Below, piece after piece: positions 43,388-53,069 of a stretch of DNA of 64,000 bases. Source of the DNA: Streptomyces sp. Sge12 (GTDB taxonomy: Bacteria > Actinomycetota > Actinomycetes > Streptomycetales > Streptomycetaceae); NCBI RefSeq assembly GCF_002080455.1, contig NZ_CP020555.1, positions 7,554,501-7,618,500 of the forward strand, written 5' to 3'. The position numbers and the translations under genes were made by a program. Every line of letters starts with the position of its first letter. Positions within the stretch are counted from its first letter, which is position 1. The notes under the pieces are model-generated. The model was not told the origin of the DNA, made no database searches, and saw only the letters and a list, made by a program, of their open reading frames with translations.

Positions 43388-44186
43388 TTAGGGTTCGAGC
43401 CCTTCTAGCCAGGTCATCACGTCCAGGGACTGCTCGAGGGCTGGTGAGAGGTAGGGGTTCGCCTCGGCCAGGGAGCGGTAGTGACCGGCGGCCTCTTGGA
43501 TGGCGGTCAGGCCCTCCTCGCGCCGCCCCACCGCACCCAGGTCGACGGAGAGGTTGTTGAGGGCCATGGCGAGGTCGGGCAGGTGGGCGTCCGGGTCCGC
43601 TATGGCCAGGGTGCGGTAGTCGCGGGTGAGGGTGGTGGCGAGGCGGGCGGCGGTGGTGGCGAGGCGGTGGCTGGTGCGGGGGAACCGGCTGTACAGCGCG
43701 TCGAGGTCGTCGAGGGTGGTTGCGGGGTCGGTGGTGAGGTTGTCGAGCGCGGTGGTGAGGGGGGTGGGTGGGCCGCTGCGAGCGCGGTTCGCAGTGTGTC
43801 CATACCCAGGCCGGGGGTGAGGCCGCGGGCCGTGGCGCTTCCCTGCCAGTACCGGGCTTCGTGGCCGAGCAGCCGGTCCTCGACGTCCCGTACGTCCTCT
43901 TCTCGTCCGGCGCTGTCAGTGGGTTCGGTCCGTGCGGTGTCGAGGAGGTCGGCGAGGGCGGTCATGTGGAGGGTGAGCGCATTCCCGTAGGCATCGTCTT
44001 CGCCAAGGTGCCGTGGCGGCTGCAGGGCTTTGGCGGCGGCGATCCAGTCGTGGCCGGCCAGGCTTGGGACAGCAGGGAGTGCGGTGGCGAGGGCGCGGGC
44101 GGCGTCGAGGTAGTGGCCGACGCGCCGGTCGGGTTTGCCCTCCACACACGGCGCACCTGTTGGCCGGCTAGCCAGGGGCACCGCCA
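43388..44186 (-). pseudogene. TPR-repeat protein with one frameshift
   Basis: From the ATG at 44186 the frame reads VEGKPDRRVGHYLDAARALA, LADLLDTARTEPTDSAGREE and EARYWQGSATARG to TLRTALAAAHPP. Near 43759-43772, in a GGGGGGTGGGTGGG run, the frame must shift by one base to continue PLTTALDNLTTDPATTLDDL, LAMALNNLSVDLGAVGRREE and SLDVMTWLEGLEP, ending at 43388. The second half is TPR-like (ALNNLS). It may be a sequencing error in a homopolymer, a real mutation or frameshifting. It resembles the C-terminus of large TPR/NTPase proteins, with the N-terminus missing or separate. Confidence 0.6.
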
Positions 44187-44279
44187 TGCCCCCGGGGCGC
44201 CCGGATCGAGAAGCTCCGAGCCGAGGAGACGTGCGCGGGATGGCTGAAAGGTACGAGACGGCCCTGGCCGGGCCACTGG

Positions 44280-44456
44280 TTACGGCTTCTTCCGGCGGTA
44301 CCGGGTGAAGGCGGAGACCAGCTCTGCCAACGCCCGCACCAGGGCGACGATGTCGTTCCGGTGCGCGCGGCACAGAGCCACGACGCAGACGACGGTCGCG
44401 CACAGGAAGCCGGCGGGCAGAACAAGTAGGGCGAGCGTCATCGAGTCGAGCAGCAT
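44280..44456 (-). CDS. Small single-pass membrane protein (58 aa)
   Basis: ATG at 44456 with RBS GGAGGA 4 nt upstream, better than the start 12 nt earlier. One membrane helix (LALLVLPAGFLCATVVCVVA) followed by a basic tail (RAHRNDIVALVRALAELVSA, FTRYRRKKP). Typical of small membrane peptides placed before TPR/NTPase genes; the TPR pseudogene follows 94 bp downstream, so they may form a unit. Confidence 0.7.
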   Translation of the reverse strand: MLLDSMTLALLVLPAGFLCATVVCVVALCRAHRNDIVALVRALAELVSAFTRYRRKKP

Positions 44457-45059
44457 GTGGTCCTCCATCGGCAGAAAAGGAAGGAGGCTCCCCGCCCAAG
44501 CGGGACGGCAGGGGGCCTGCGCGAGAGGAGCCACCGAGCCGCGCAACCCCGTCGTAGGCCTCGGGCGTCCGGGCGCTTGCGGTGGTCCCAAAAGGCGTCA
44601 ACGGAGTCGATCTCGCACACAAGAGGGAGCCGAGGGGATTCTTGATCGACCCCTTCCCTCTTGTTATGGGGGAACTTGGGGCCGATCCGATACTGGGGAG
44701 GGCTGCGATTTCGGATGGGATCACGGTCTACCGGGGGGACGCAGTGGGACCTTCTGCTCCAACCCACCTCTTTGGACGAGCCGAGTGTGGGCGGCCGGGC
44801 TCCTGTTCGATCATTGCGCGCTGTAATCACTGCGAGAGGCTCACGCCAGCGCCGGATGGTGATCGACAACGATCGAAAGCGCTCGTCGCACGTAGATCGC
44901 TTGCCAACTCTTCGGTCCTGCTGTGCCTCGAAACTGCAGCTTTCCGGCTACGCCTTGAAGGTGCTGTAGGCGCGGGCAGAGCACGGAAGACAGCTCGAAG
45001 GGCGGGTGCGACTTCCCAACTTCAGAGCGAGATCAAGTACAGGGAATGTACGAAACCAC
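44457..45059. other. Intergenic, lower GC, no gene seen (603 bp)
   Basis: GC drops between 44600 and 45050. Frames lack bias and RBS. It holds the promoter of the small membrane gene and possibly imported noncoding DNA. Confidence 0.5.
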
Positions 45060-45890
45060 CTTTGACTCCCCCTGGCCGCCATCGAGGACGAGCGCACTGG
45101 GGCCGAGCTCGGCGCGGCCCGTACGGAGACCGAGCAGCTGCAGCGCGTGGTGTCGGCGTTCGCCCGCTACCTGGGCCAGTCCCGGCCGGACTCGATGATC
45201 TCCGACGAGCTGCGGTCGGCTCCCGAACCGGTCCGCGCTCCTGTGCCCCGGCAGGTCGAGCTGGACCAGGCCCGCGACGATGCCGCAGCGGCCCTGAACA
45301 GGCCCGGCGCACCGTCTCGTCGCGGGCAGCCCTGGTGAAATCGCCGTCGGCCCAGCCCTCCCTGCGCCACGACGCCGAGGCCGAGGCCCGCCGCACCCCC
45401 GCACCGGCGCCTGAGGGACGCCGTGGCGAGGGGGCACCGATCCCGCCGTGGAAGGAGCGCCCGTACGTCGGGCGCGGCGACGAGGAACTCGCCGGCACGA
45501 TCGCCGCCTGCCTCGCCGAGACCAAGCGGTACGAGGAGAAGGCGGCTCAGGCCCGAGAGGGGCACGGAGCCCTGCGGGTGCGCCTGGAACAGGACCTCGC
45601 CCAAGGGGCGACCCGCGGGGGCCGCTGGGCCCAGGAGGCCGGAGCCGTCCTCGACTCCGCCATCACGCACCTGACGACCGCCATCGAGGCGGCCGGCCGG
45701 GCCCGACAGGCCGACGAACAGGCCACGCAGGCCCGCAGGATCCTGCCGGGTATTGCCCGGCAGCTCGAATCGTCCTGGATCGCCCTCCGGCTGGCTGGCA
45801 GCAGCAACGCGGAGGTCAGCAAGCTCCGCGAGCACTACCTCGACATGACTCTGCCGTCCGCGGTACCGGCGGCGCTCGTACGGTGGTGCG
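45060..45890 (+). pseudogene. Frameshifted coiled-coil protein, ends lost
   Basis: First frame: LAAIEDERTGAELGAARTET, EQLQRVVSAFARYLGQSRPD, ARDDAAAALN. After a one-base shift near 45297-45305 it continues ARRTVSSRAALVKSPSAQPS, then IPPWKERPYVGRGDEELAGT, CLAETKRYEEKAAQAREGHG and RQLESSWIALRLAGSSNAEV. Both parts have host codon bias and are helical. No start or natural stop is seen; beyond 45890 the frame is noncoding. Function unknown. Confidence 0.5.
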
Positions 45891-46176
45891 TTACGGCGAC
45901 GGCCGGGAGCGTCGCTTTGTACCAGTGGTACCGGTGCAGCCGCCATCCTGACGTGTCGAACAATCGCACTGTCGCGGGTTCATCCGCTCCGCCCATCGCC
46001 GGTCCCCGCAGCCTCCCACGACCGCGACCGCGCGAGGCAGATGTGTCGGTGGTGTGGGTGTGGGGCACATAGAAGGCCACCTCATTGTGATGGCCCGCCA
46101 CATATGCCCCCGACCTGCTGACTTCTACGTTGTGGCGACACCGATCGTCCCCGCAGACCCCCTGGAAGTGGTGTTC

Positions 46177-47574
46177 ATGGCCTCCTCCGAGACCGCTCCC
46201 CCGACCGCCGGATCCATCAAGAGAATCGTCGCCGCCAGCCTCATCGGCACCACCGTGGAGTGGTACGACTTCTTCCTCTACGGCTCGGCCGCCGCGCTCG
46301 TCTTCAACGAGCTGTTCTTTCCCGGCAGCGAGCCCCTGGTCGGCACTCTCCTCGCCTTCCTCACCTACGCGATCGGCTTCGCCGCCCGCCCCCTGGGCGG
46401 CCTGGTCTTCGGGCACTACGGGGACAGGATCGGCCGCAAGAAGCTCCTCGTCCTCAGCTTGCTCCTCATGGGCGGCGCCACCTTCGCCATGGGTCTGCTG
46501 CCCACCCACGCGAGCATCGGCGTCGGAGCCCCCGTCCTCCTCACCCTCCTGCGGCTGATCCAGGGGTTCGCGCTCGGCGGGGAGTGGGGCGGGGCGGTGC
46601 TGCTCGTCTCCGAGCACGGGGACGACCGCAGCCGCGGCTTCTGGGCCTCGTGGCCCCAGGCCGGGGCGCCCGGCGGCAATCTGCTGGCCACCGGGGTACT
46701 CGCCCTGCTCGCCGCCGTCCAGTCCGACGCGGCCTTCCTCGCCTGGGGTTGGCGGATCCCGTTCCTGCTGTCCGGCGTGCTGGTGGTGATCGGCCTGTGG
46801 ATCCGGGTGTCGGTCTCGGAGTCCCCGGTCTTCCTGGAGGCGCAGGCCAGGGCCGCCGAACGGGCCGCCGCCGGGGTCAGGGCCAAGCCGCCCGTCGCCG
46901 AGGTGTTCCGGACGAACTGGCGCGGAGTCCTGACCGCCGTCGGCACCCGCCTCGGCGAGAACATCTCGTACTACGTCATCACCGCCTTCCTCCTCGTCTA
47001 CGTCACCAGCCACCTCGGGCTGCCCAAGAGCGACGGCCTGAACGCCGTCCTCATCGGCTCCGCCGTCCACTTCGTGACCATCCCGGCGTGGGGGGCGCTG
47101 TCCGACCGCGTCGGCCGGCGCGCCGTCACCCTCATCGGCTCGGTGGGCATGATCGGCTGGGCGTTCGCGTTCTTCGCGCTGCTGGACTCCAAGTCCTTCC
47201 CGGTGATCGCCGCCGCCGTGACCGTCGGGCTGCTCCTGCACGGCGCCATGTACGGACCGCAGGCGGCCTTCATCTCCGAGATGTTCGACACCGAGGTCCG
47301 CTACTCCGGCGCCTCCATGGGCTCCCAACTCGCCTCCATCATCGGCGGCGCACTCGCCCCGATCATCGCCGTGGCCCTGCTGCGCGACTACGACTCGTCC
47401 CTGCCCATCTCCGTCTACCTCGCCGCGGCGGCAGCCGTCACCACGCTGACCGTCCTGGTGGCGAAGGAGACCCGCGGGCGTAGCCTGGCGCGGGAAGGCA
47501 CCCCCGTACGCACCGCGGTTCCCGGCGCCCGCCGGGCCGCGGCCGGGCACGATCCGGTGCCCGCCGACAACTGA
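46177..47574 (+). CDS. MHS-type MFS transporter (465 aa)
   Basis: ATG at 46177 with GGAAGTGG upstream. Twelve helices are expected. Metabolite:H+ symporter signatures: SLIGTTVEWYDFFLYGSAAA at the N-terminus, GHYGDRIGRKKLLVLSLLLM, RLIQGFALGGEWGGAVLLVS, and a second RxGRR loop LSDRVGRRAVTLIG. This subfamily carries organic acids, betaines, proline or shikimate; the substrate is not readable. The next gene on the same strand, 89 bp on, is a GAF-PucR regulator that may control it. Confidence 0.92.
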   Translation: MASSETAPPTAGSIKRIVAASLIGTTVEWYDFFLYGSAAALVFNELFFPGSEPLVGTLLAFLTYAIGFAARPLGGLVFGHYGDRIGRKKLLVLSLLLMGGATFAMGLLPTHASIGVGAPVLLTLLRLIQGFALGGEWGGAVLLVSEHGDDRSRGFWASWPQAGAPGGNLLATGVLALLAAVQSDAAFLAWGWRIPFLLSGVLVVIGLWIRVSVSESPVFLEAQARAAERAAAGVRAKPPVAEVFRTNWRGVLTAVGTRLGENISYYVITAFLLVYVTSHLGLPKSDGLNAVLIGSAVHFVTIPAWGALSDRVGRRAVTLIGSVGMIGWAFAFFALLDSKSFPVIAAAVTVGLLLHGAMYGPQAAFISEMFDTEVRYSGASMGSQLASIIGGALAPIIAVALLRDYDSSLPISVYLAAAAAVTTLTVLVAKETRGRSLAREGTPVRTAVPGARRAAAGHDPVPADN

Positions 47575-47663
47575 CCCGACCCTTTGCCATCGGACCTCTC
47601 GGGGCGGCACGGCTCGACCGGTGCCGCCCCTGGTCCGCGTCCAGCCCACGGAGAGCACCCCCG

Positions 47664-49757
47664 ATGGTCACCAGCGAACGCAGCGGAGACAGCGAAGACA
47701 GCGAACGCAGCGGAGACGGCGGCGCGTTGCTGCGGCTGCGCGATCTTCTGGACCTGCTCGACCGGGGCGCGCCCGCCGAGCAGTTCACCCCACCGCCCCC
47801 GGCCGGTGCGACCGAGCGCGGCGGACTCTCCGACGCGGACGCGGCCGTACTCGCGGACGCCACCCGGATCGCGCTCCGCATCCGCCGCACCCTGAGCCAG
47901 CACCGTCGCCGCGAGGCCGAACTCGCCGCGCTCTTCGACACCGCCGGCGACCTGGCCCGGCTCCGGGAACCGGACGCCGTGCTGGGGGCGATCGTCCACA
48001 GGGCGAAGCTCCTCCTCGGCACGGACGTGACGTACCTGTCCCTCAACGACGAGGAGGCGGGCGACACGTACATGAGGGTGACGGACGGTTCGGTCTCCGC
48101 CGCGTTCCAACAGGTGCGCCTCGGCATGGGGGAGGGGCTCGGCGGGCTGGTCGCGGAGACCGCCCGCCCCTACTCCACCGGCGACTACCGCGACGACCAG
48201 CGCTTCCGGCACACCAGGAAGATCGACACCGCCGTCACGGAGGAGGGCCTGCGGGCCATCCTCGGCGTCCCGCTGCGCCTGGGCACCCGGGTGATCGGCG
48301 TCCTGTACGCGGCGGACCGCACCGCCCGCACCTTCACGCCCGACGAGGTCGCCCTGCTGTCCTCGCTGGCCGACCACGCCGCCATCGCCATCGACGGCGC
48401 CCGCCTGCTGGACGAGACGCGTACCGCTCTCGTCGACCTCAACGAGGCCTCGCGGACGATCGAGGCGCACAGCGAGGCGATGCGCCGGGCCGAGGACGCC
48501 CACGACCGGCTGACCGACCTGGTGCTGCGCGGCGGCGACGCCACCGACGTGGCCACCGCCATCGGCACCGTCCTGCAGGGCGGCACCCTCGTCCACGACG
48601 CCGAGGGCGCCGAACTCGCCCGGGTGGGCACCGACGCCGGGCCGCCGTCCGTCGAGGCCGTCGCCGCGTCGCGGGCCGGTGGACGGGCCGTCTCCGTGCA
48701 CGGGACCTGGGTGTGCGCGGTCCTCGCCGGCCACGAACTGCTCGGCAGCATCGCCCTGACCGGCCGCGCCGACCTCGACGACGCCGACCGCCGTCTCTTC
48801 GAGCGCGCCAGCCTGGTCACCGCCCTGCTGCTGCTCCTGCGCCGCTCCGTCGCCGAGACCGAGGACCGGGTACGGGGCGAACTGCTGGGCGACCTCCTCA
48901 CCCGGGCCGCCGACCCGGCCGGGCTGTCGGCGCGCGCCCTGCGGCTCGGGGTGAACCTGGGCCGCCCGCACGCGGTGTTCGTCCTGCACACCGGGGCCGT
49001 ACCCCGGCCCCGGCTGCTGGCCGCCGCCGCCCGCCTGGCCCAGGCGCGCAAGGGGCTGGCCGGGCTGCACCACGAGGACGTGGTCCTCGTCTGCCCGGCC
49101 GAGGCTCCCGGCGCGAGCGCGCCCGCGAGCCCGTCCGCCGGCCCCGACGCGGTGCGAGGTCCCGGTACTGGTACCGGCACCGGCCCGGCCGCCGCACGCC
49201 TCGCGGGCGAGCTCGGCCAGGTGCTCGCCGGTCCGGTCACCGTCGGAGCGGCCGGCCCGGTCACCGGCCCCGCGGACTTCGCCGACGCCTACGCCGAGGC
49301 CCGCCGGTGCCGCACGGCACTGCGCACCCTCGGGCGGGAAGGCACCGGGGCGGCCCTGAGCGACCTCGGCTTCCTCGGCGTGCTGCTCGGCGACCAGACC
49401 GACCTGGGCGGCTACGTCGACCAGACCCTGGGACCGGTGCTCGCGTACGACGCGAAGCGCGGCACCGACCTCATCCGCACCCTCCGGGCCTACTTCGACA
49501 CGGGTACGAGCCAGTCCCGGGCCGCGGAGGCCCTCCACGTGCACGTGAACACCGTGGTGCAGCGCCTGGAGCGGATAGGCAGCCTGCTCGGCCGTGACTG
49601 GCAGCGCCCCGAGCGGGCGCTGGAACTCCAACTCGCCCTGCGCATCCACCGGGTGAGCGCCCCCGACGCCCCCGACGGCAAAGCCGGCGGCAAACCCGAC
49701 GGGGACCGCCACGGCGACCCCGCCGGAACCACCGGCCCGGGCGACTTCGCGGCGTAG
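47664..49757 (+). CDS. GAF-PucR (CdaR-type) transcriptional regulator
   Basis: 697 aa; ATG with GGAGAG upstream. The N-terminus has a small repeated Ser/Glu/Arg/Gly/Asp stretch from an imperfect DNA repeat at 47678-47720. GAF domain about residues 85-255 (LLGTDVTYLSLNDEEAGDTY, GVPLRLGTRVIGVLYAADR). Coiled linker, middle PucR region, then a C-terminal HTH_30 (LRAYFDTGTSQSRAAEALHV, HVNTVVQRLERIGSLLGRDW). In known systems these activate catabolic genes on ligand binding; the adjacent transporter is the natural target. Confidence 0.92.
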   Translation: MVTSERSGDSEDSERSGDGGALLRLRDLLDLLDRGAPAEQFTPPPPAGATERGGLSDADAAVLADATRIALRIRRTLSQHRRREAELAALFDTAGDLARLREPDAVLGAIVHRAKLLLGTDVTYLSLNDEEAGDTYMRVTDGSVSAAFQQVRLGMGEGLGGLVAETARPYSTGDYRDDQRFRHTRKIDTAVTEEGLRAILGVPLRLGTRVIGVLYAADRTARTFTPDEVALLSSLADHAAIAIDGARLLDETRTALVDLNEASRTIEAHSEAMRRAEDAHDRLTDLVLRGGDATDVATAIGTVLQGGTLVHDAEGAELARVGTDAGPPSVEAVAASRAGGRAVSVHGTWVCAVLAGHELLGSIALTGRADLDDADRRLFERASLVTALLLLLRRSVAETEDRVRGELLGDLLTRAADPAGLSARALRLGVNLGRPHAVFVLHTGAVPRPRLLAAAARLAQARKGLAGLHHEDVVLVCPAEAPGASAPASPSAGPDAVRGPGTGTGTGPAAARLAGELGQVLAGPVTVGAAGPVTGPADFADAYAEARRCRTALRTLGREGTGAALSDLGFLGVLLGDQTDLGGYVDQTLGPVLAYDAKRGTDLIRTLRAYFDTGTSQSRAAEALHVHVNTVVQRLERIGSLLGRDWQRPERALELQLALRIHRVSAPDAPDGKAGGKPDGDRHGDPAGTTGPGDFAA

Positions 49758-49794
49758 CCTGCGGGAACCCGGTTCAGCTGGCAGGGTGGACGGC

Positions 49795-50538
49795 ATGTGC
49801 GGCCGTTACGCTTCCACCCGCAGTCCCGCCGACCTGTCCGGCCTCTTCGAGGCCACGCCCCCGGACCCGGGACACCTGCTGGAGCCCAGCTGGAACGTCG
49901 CCCCCACCGACGCGGTGTGGGCGGTACTGGAGCGCGCCGACCGGGAGAGCGGGGTACTGGAGCGGCAACTGCGCCCCCTGCGGTGGGGGCTGGTCCCGTC
50001 CTGGTCGAAGAGCATCTCCGGCGGCGCAAAGATGATCAATGCGCGGGTGGAGACGGTGCACGAGAAGCCCGCCTACCGGCGCGCCTTCGCCAAGCGCCGG
50101 TGCCTGCTGCCCGCCGACGGGTTCTACGAGTGGCAGCCGGTCCCCGCCTCCGGCTCCGCGAAGGCGTACAAGCAGCCATACTTCATCCGTCCCGAGGACG
50201 GTGAGGTGATGGCGATGGCCGGGCTGTACGAGTTCTGGCGCGACCCCGCCGTCACGGACGACGACGATCCGGCGGCCTGGTGGGCGACCTGCACCATCAT
50301 CACCACCGAGGCCACCGACGCGGCCGGCCGTGTCCACCCCCGGATGCCGCTCGCCCTCGCTCCCGCCGACTACGAGGCCTGGCTCGACCCGTCGCACCAG
50401 GACCCGGACCGGCTGCGGGCCCTGCTCGCCGCGCCCGCGGGCGGCCGGCTGGACGTCCGCGCCGTGTCGACCGCGGTCAACAACGTGCGCAACAACGGCC
50501 CCGAGCTCCTCGACGAGCCCACCGCCCCGGGGCGCTGA
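49795..50538 (+). CDS. yedK: YedK/HMCES-type abasic-site protein (SRAP)
   Basis: 247 aa. The ATG at 49795 places Cys at residue 2 (MCGRY), which after Met removal forms the thiazolidine crosslink to abasic sites in single-stranded DNA. Other conserved elements: SWNVAPTDAVWAVL, MINARVETVHEKPAYR, LLPADGFYEWQP with the catalytic Glu, and VHPRMPLAL with the active-site His. No LexA site recognised upstream. Confidence 0.94.
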   Translation: MCGRYASTRSPADLSGLFEATPPDPGHLLEPSWNVAPTDAVWAVLERADRESGVLERQLRPLRWGLVPSWSKSISGGAKMINARVETVHEKPAYRRAFAKRRCLLPADGFYEWQPVPASGSAKAYKQPYFIRPEDGEVMAMAGLYEFWRDPAVTDDDDPAAWWATCTIITTEATDAAGRVHPRMPLALAPADYEAWLDPSHQDPDRLRALLAAPAGGRLDVRAVSTAVNNVRNNGPELLDEPTAPGR

Positions 50539-50603
50539 GAGCGCGCACCCGGGGACGAGGGCCGTGATCCGAAGGGGGCCCGACAAGATCCGGAAGAGAC
50601 GGC

Positions 50604-51218
50604 CTAGCAGGGGCTGAGCCAGTAGACCCAGCCCCAGGGGGCGTGGGCGTCCTCGCTGTAGCCGCCGGGTGAGGTCCAGCCGACGTTGCCGGCGCTGTCG
50701 TAGAACCGTGCGCGCAGCTCGGCCCGCTGGTTGTTCTTCCACGAACCGGTTCCGGTCCACGGGATGGGGTTCAGGGTGTTGCACGTGAAGAGCGCCTTGA
50801 AGTCGCCCGTGAAGTTCTCCTGGCTGTAGGCGCACACGTACGTGTAGGGGCAGGCGGCGGCCGCGCCGCGGGTAGCGACCGGCGCGGCGAGGTCGCGGGC
50901 GTAGGTCTCGCCGGGCAGCGCGAGCAGCAGGAAGCCGCCGGAGTCGAGTTCGATCCTGTTGGCGGCGACCTGCTTTCCTCCCTCCTCGGCCAGGTAGCCG
51001 TCGACCCTGTTCTGCAGGCTCCGGGCCTGGGCGCGGTCCAGTCCCTGGCTCTCGGCCTGCGCCGCGAAGTCCACTCCGGCTCGGGTGCCGCCGGCTGCGT
51101 CCGCTGTGTCGGCTGCGTCCGCCGCGCTCGTCGTGGCCACGAGCGCGAGGAGGGTCATCGTCAGCGCGACGACGGCCCTGCCCCACGTGGAGGACCTGAA
51201 GGTTGCGTGCAGTGTCAC
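50604..51218 (-). CDS. Secreted I36-like protein (204 aa)
   Basis: GTG at 51218 with AGAGAGG upstream. Signal peptide about residues 1-35 (GRAVVVALTMTLLALVATTS is the core region by eye), then a short helical part. The C-terminal domain is Cys-containing: CPYTYVCAYSQENFTGDFKA, FTCNTLNPIPWTGTGSW and a final WLSPC. This matches the beta/gamma-crystallin-like peptidase-inhibitor I36 family in layout. Extracellular. It lies beside a secretable region but has no operon partner. Confidence 0.82.
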   Translation of the reverse strand: MTLHATFRSSTWGRAVVALTMTLLALVATTSAADAADTADAAGGTRAGVDFAAQAESQGLDRAQARSLQNRVDGYLAEEGGKQVAANRIELDSGGFLLLALPGETYARDLAAPVATRGAAAACPYTYVCAYSQENFTGDFKALFTCNTLNPIPWTGTGSWKNNQRAELRARFYDSAGNVGWTSPGGYSEDAHAPWGWVYWLSPC

Positions 51219-51445
51219 GGGGTTGCCTCTCTGATCGGGGATCCGGTGCTGAGAGGTGGACGCTGGCCGCTCGTGGGATTGACCGGGCAGGCCGACGCGC
51301 ATCCGTGCAGGTCAGCGGCCCGAAGGGGGCGGACAATCCGTTGTCCGCGGACAGTCGGAGAGAGAGCAGAGTAAAGAATCATTGACATGGAGTCCCGATT
51401 CTTTGACACTGGCGATGTCGGGTTTTCTTTACATGGGGAGTGGCC

Positions 51446-51874
51446 GTGGCAGTCGAGGAGAAACGCGCGTGGATCATGATCGTGGTCACGATCGTCTCGT
51501 ACGGGGCGTATCTGGCCGTCGTCCTCGGACGTTCCGACAGCGGCCCCCTGGCCGAGCAGCCGTACGCCGCGGCGCTGCTGTGGTCCGTCGGTGCGGCGAT
51601 CGTCGCCTCGATCGCGCTCCACATCGCCGTGACCCTGATCTCGCCCGAGGACGGCAGGACCAAGGACCAGCGCGACCGGGAGATCCACCGGTTCGGTGAG
51701 CACATCGGACAGTCGTTCGTCGCGATCGGCGCCGTGGCCGGGATGCTCCTGGCGATGGCCGAGGCGGACCAGTTCTGGATCGCCAACGCGATCTTCCTGG
51801 GCTTCGTCCTGTCGGCGCTGCTCGCCTCGATGGCGAAGATCGCCTCCTACCGGCTCGGCTTCCACCCGTGGTGA
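51446..51874 (+). CDS. Small membrane protein upstream of an XRE gene (142 aa)
   Basis: GTG at 51446 favoured because GGGGA lies 5-8 nt upstream; a GTG at 51440 is too close to it. Four membrane helices: WIMIVVTIVSYGAYLAVVLG, ALLWSVGAAIVASIALHIAV, SFVAIGAVAGMLLAMAEADQ, FLGFVLSALLASMAKI. The arrangement membrane protein plus tiny XRE with a GTGA overlap is common in bacteria and usually means the XRE controls the membrane partner. Confidence 0.85.
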   Translation: MAVEEKRAWIMIVVTIVSYGAYLAVVLGRSDSGPLAEQPYAAALLWSVGAAIVASIALHIAVTLISPEDGRTKDQRDREIHRFGEHIGQSFVAIGAVAGMLLAMAEADQFWIANAIFLGFVLSALLASMAKIASYRLGFHPW

Positions 51875-52104
51875 GGCCCACCCGGGTCACCAACAGCATC
51901 CGGGCCCTGCGCTTCGCCAACGGCGAGATGACCCAGGCCGAGCTCGCCCGCAGGATCGGTGTGACCCGGCAGACCGTGATCGCCATCGAACAGGGCCGCT
52001 ACTCGCCCTCCCTGGAGAAGGCGTTCGAGATCGCCCGCGTGTTCCGGGTCCCGCTCGACTCCGTGTTCCAGTACGCCGCCACCACCGAGGGAGACGACTC
52101 ATGA
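51871..52104 (+). CDS. XRE-family regulator, minimal (77 aa)
   Basis: GTG at 51871 overlaps the previous stop (GTGA). Almost the whole protein is a Cro/CI helix-turn-helix: MTQAELARRIGVTRQTVIAI, EQGRYSPSLEKAFEIARVFR, VPLDSVFQY. Similar to YozG-like regulators. Its TGA overlaps the ATG of the dehydrogenase gene (ATGA), so the three genes are translationally coupled. Confidence 0.9.
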   Translation: MRPTRVTNSIRALRFANGEMTQAELARRIGVTRQTVIAIEQGRYSPSLEKAFEIARVFRVPLDSVFQYAATTEGDDS

Positions 52105-53069
52105 AGGCCATGGTCCAGGACAGCTACGGACCGCCCGCGGTCCTGCGGCTCGAAGAAGTGGAGCGGCCGACGCCGGGCCGGGGCGAGGTCCTCGTACAGG
52201 TCCGCGCGGCCGGCCTCGACCAGGGGGTCTGGCACCTCATGGCGGGCATGCCCTATGCGGTCCGGGCCGTGTCGGGCCTGCGCAGACCCCGGAACCGCAT
52301 CCGCGGCATGGACGTCGCGGGGGTGGTGGAAGCCGTCGGCCCGGACGTCACCCGCTTCCGGCCGGGCGACGAGGTGTACGGCAACTGCTCCGGCTCGTTC
52401 GCCGAATACGCCTGCGCCAAGGAGGGCGCGCTCGCGCCCAAGCCGGAGAGCCTCGACTTCGAACAGGCCGCGGCCGTACCCGTCTCCGGGTGCACCGCCC
52501 TGGGGGCCGTACGCGACAGCGGACGCGTCGAGGCCGGCCGGAGCGTCCTCGTGCTCGGCGCCTCCGGCGGCGTGGGCAGCTTCGCCGTACAGGTGGCCAA
52601 GGCCTACGGAGCCCACGTCACCGGAGTGTGCAGCACCACCAAGACCGACCTGGTCCGCTCCCTCGGCGCCGACGAAGTCCTCGACTACACGCAGGAGGAC
52701 CCCGTCGACGGCAGCCGCCGCTACGACGTCATCCTGGACATCGCGGGCAACCGGCCCATATCCCGGCTGCGGCGCGCCCTCACCGCGGGCGGCACCCTCG
52801 CCATCGTCGGCGGGGAGGGCGGCGGCAAGTGGCTCGGCGGCAACGAGCGGCAGCTGGGCGCGATGCTGCTGTCGCCCTTCGTCGGCCACCGGCTCCGCGC
52901 GCACGGCACCCTGGTGCGCAGCCGCGACCTGGAAACCCTCACGGAGCTCATCGAGGCGGGTGCGGTGAGGCCCGCCGTCGACCGGACCTACCCCCTGGCC
53001 GAGGTCCCCGATGCCATGGCCCGACTGCGGGACGGCCAGGTGCGGGGCAAGCTCGTCATACGGCTATGA
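52101..53069 (+). CDS. MDR-type NAD(P)-dependent dehydrogenase/quinone reductase
   Basis: 322 aa; ATG overlaps the XRE stop. GroES-like N-terminus (DSYGPPAVLRLEEVERPTPG, GMDVAGVVEAVGPDVTRFRP), Rossmann motif VLVLGASGGVGSFAVQVAKA, and LVRSLGADEVLDYTQED. There are no zinc-ligand Cys/His clusters, so it belongs to the zinc-free zeta-crystallin-like branch. Substrate unknown. The stop is adjacent to the convergent EEP gene. Confidence 0.9.
   Translation: MKAMVQDSYGPPAVLRLEEVERPTPGRGEVLVQVRAAGLDQGVWHLMAGMPYAVRAVSGLRRPRNRIRGMDVAGVVEAVGPDVTRFRPGDEVYGNCSGSFAEYACAKEGALAPKPESLDFEQAAAVPVSGCTALGAVRDSGRVEAGRSVLVLGASGGVGSFAVQVAKAYGAHVTGVCSTTKTDLVRSLGADEVLDYTQEDPVDGSRRYDVILDIAGNRPISRLRRALTAGGTLAIVGGEGGGKWLGGNERQLGAMLLSPFVGHRLRAHGTLVRSRDLETLTELIEAGAVRPAVDRTYPLAEVPDAMARLRDGQVRGKLVIRL

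Noticed and set aside
47415..49796. 793-codon minus-strand frame opposite the PucR regulator
   Set aside because: Shadow frame; the plus strand holds GAF and HTH motifs.
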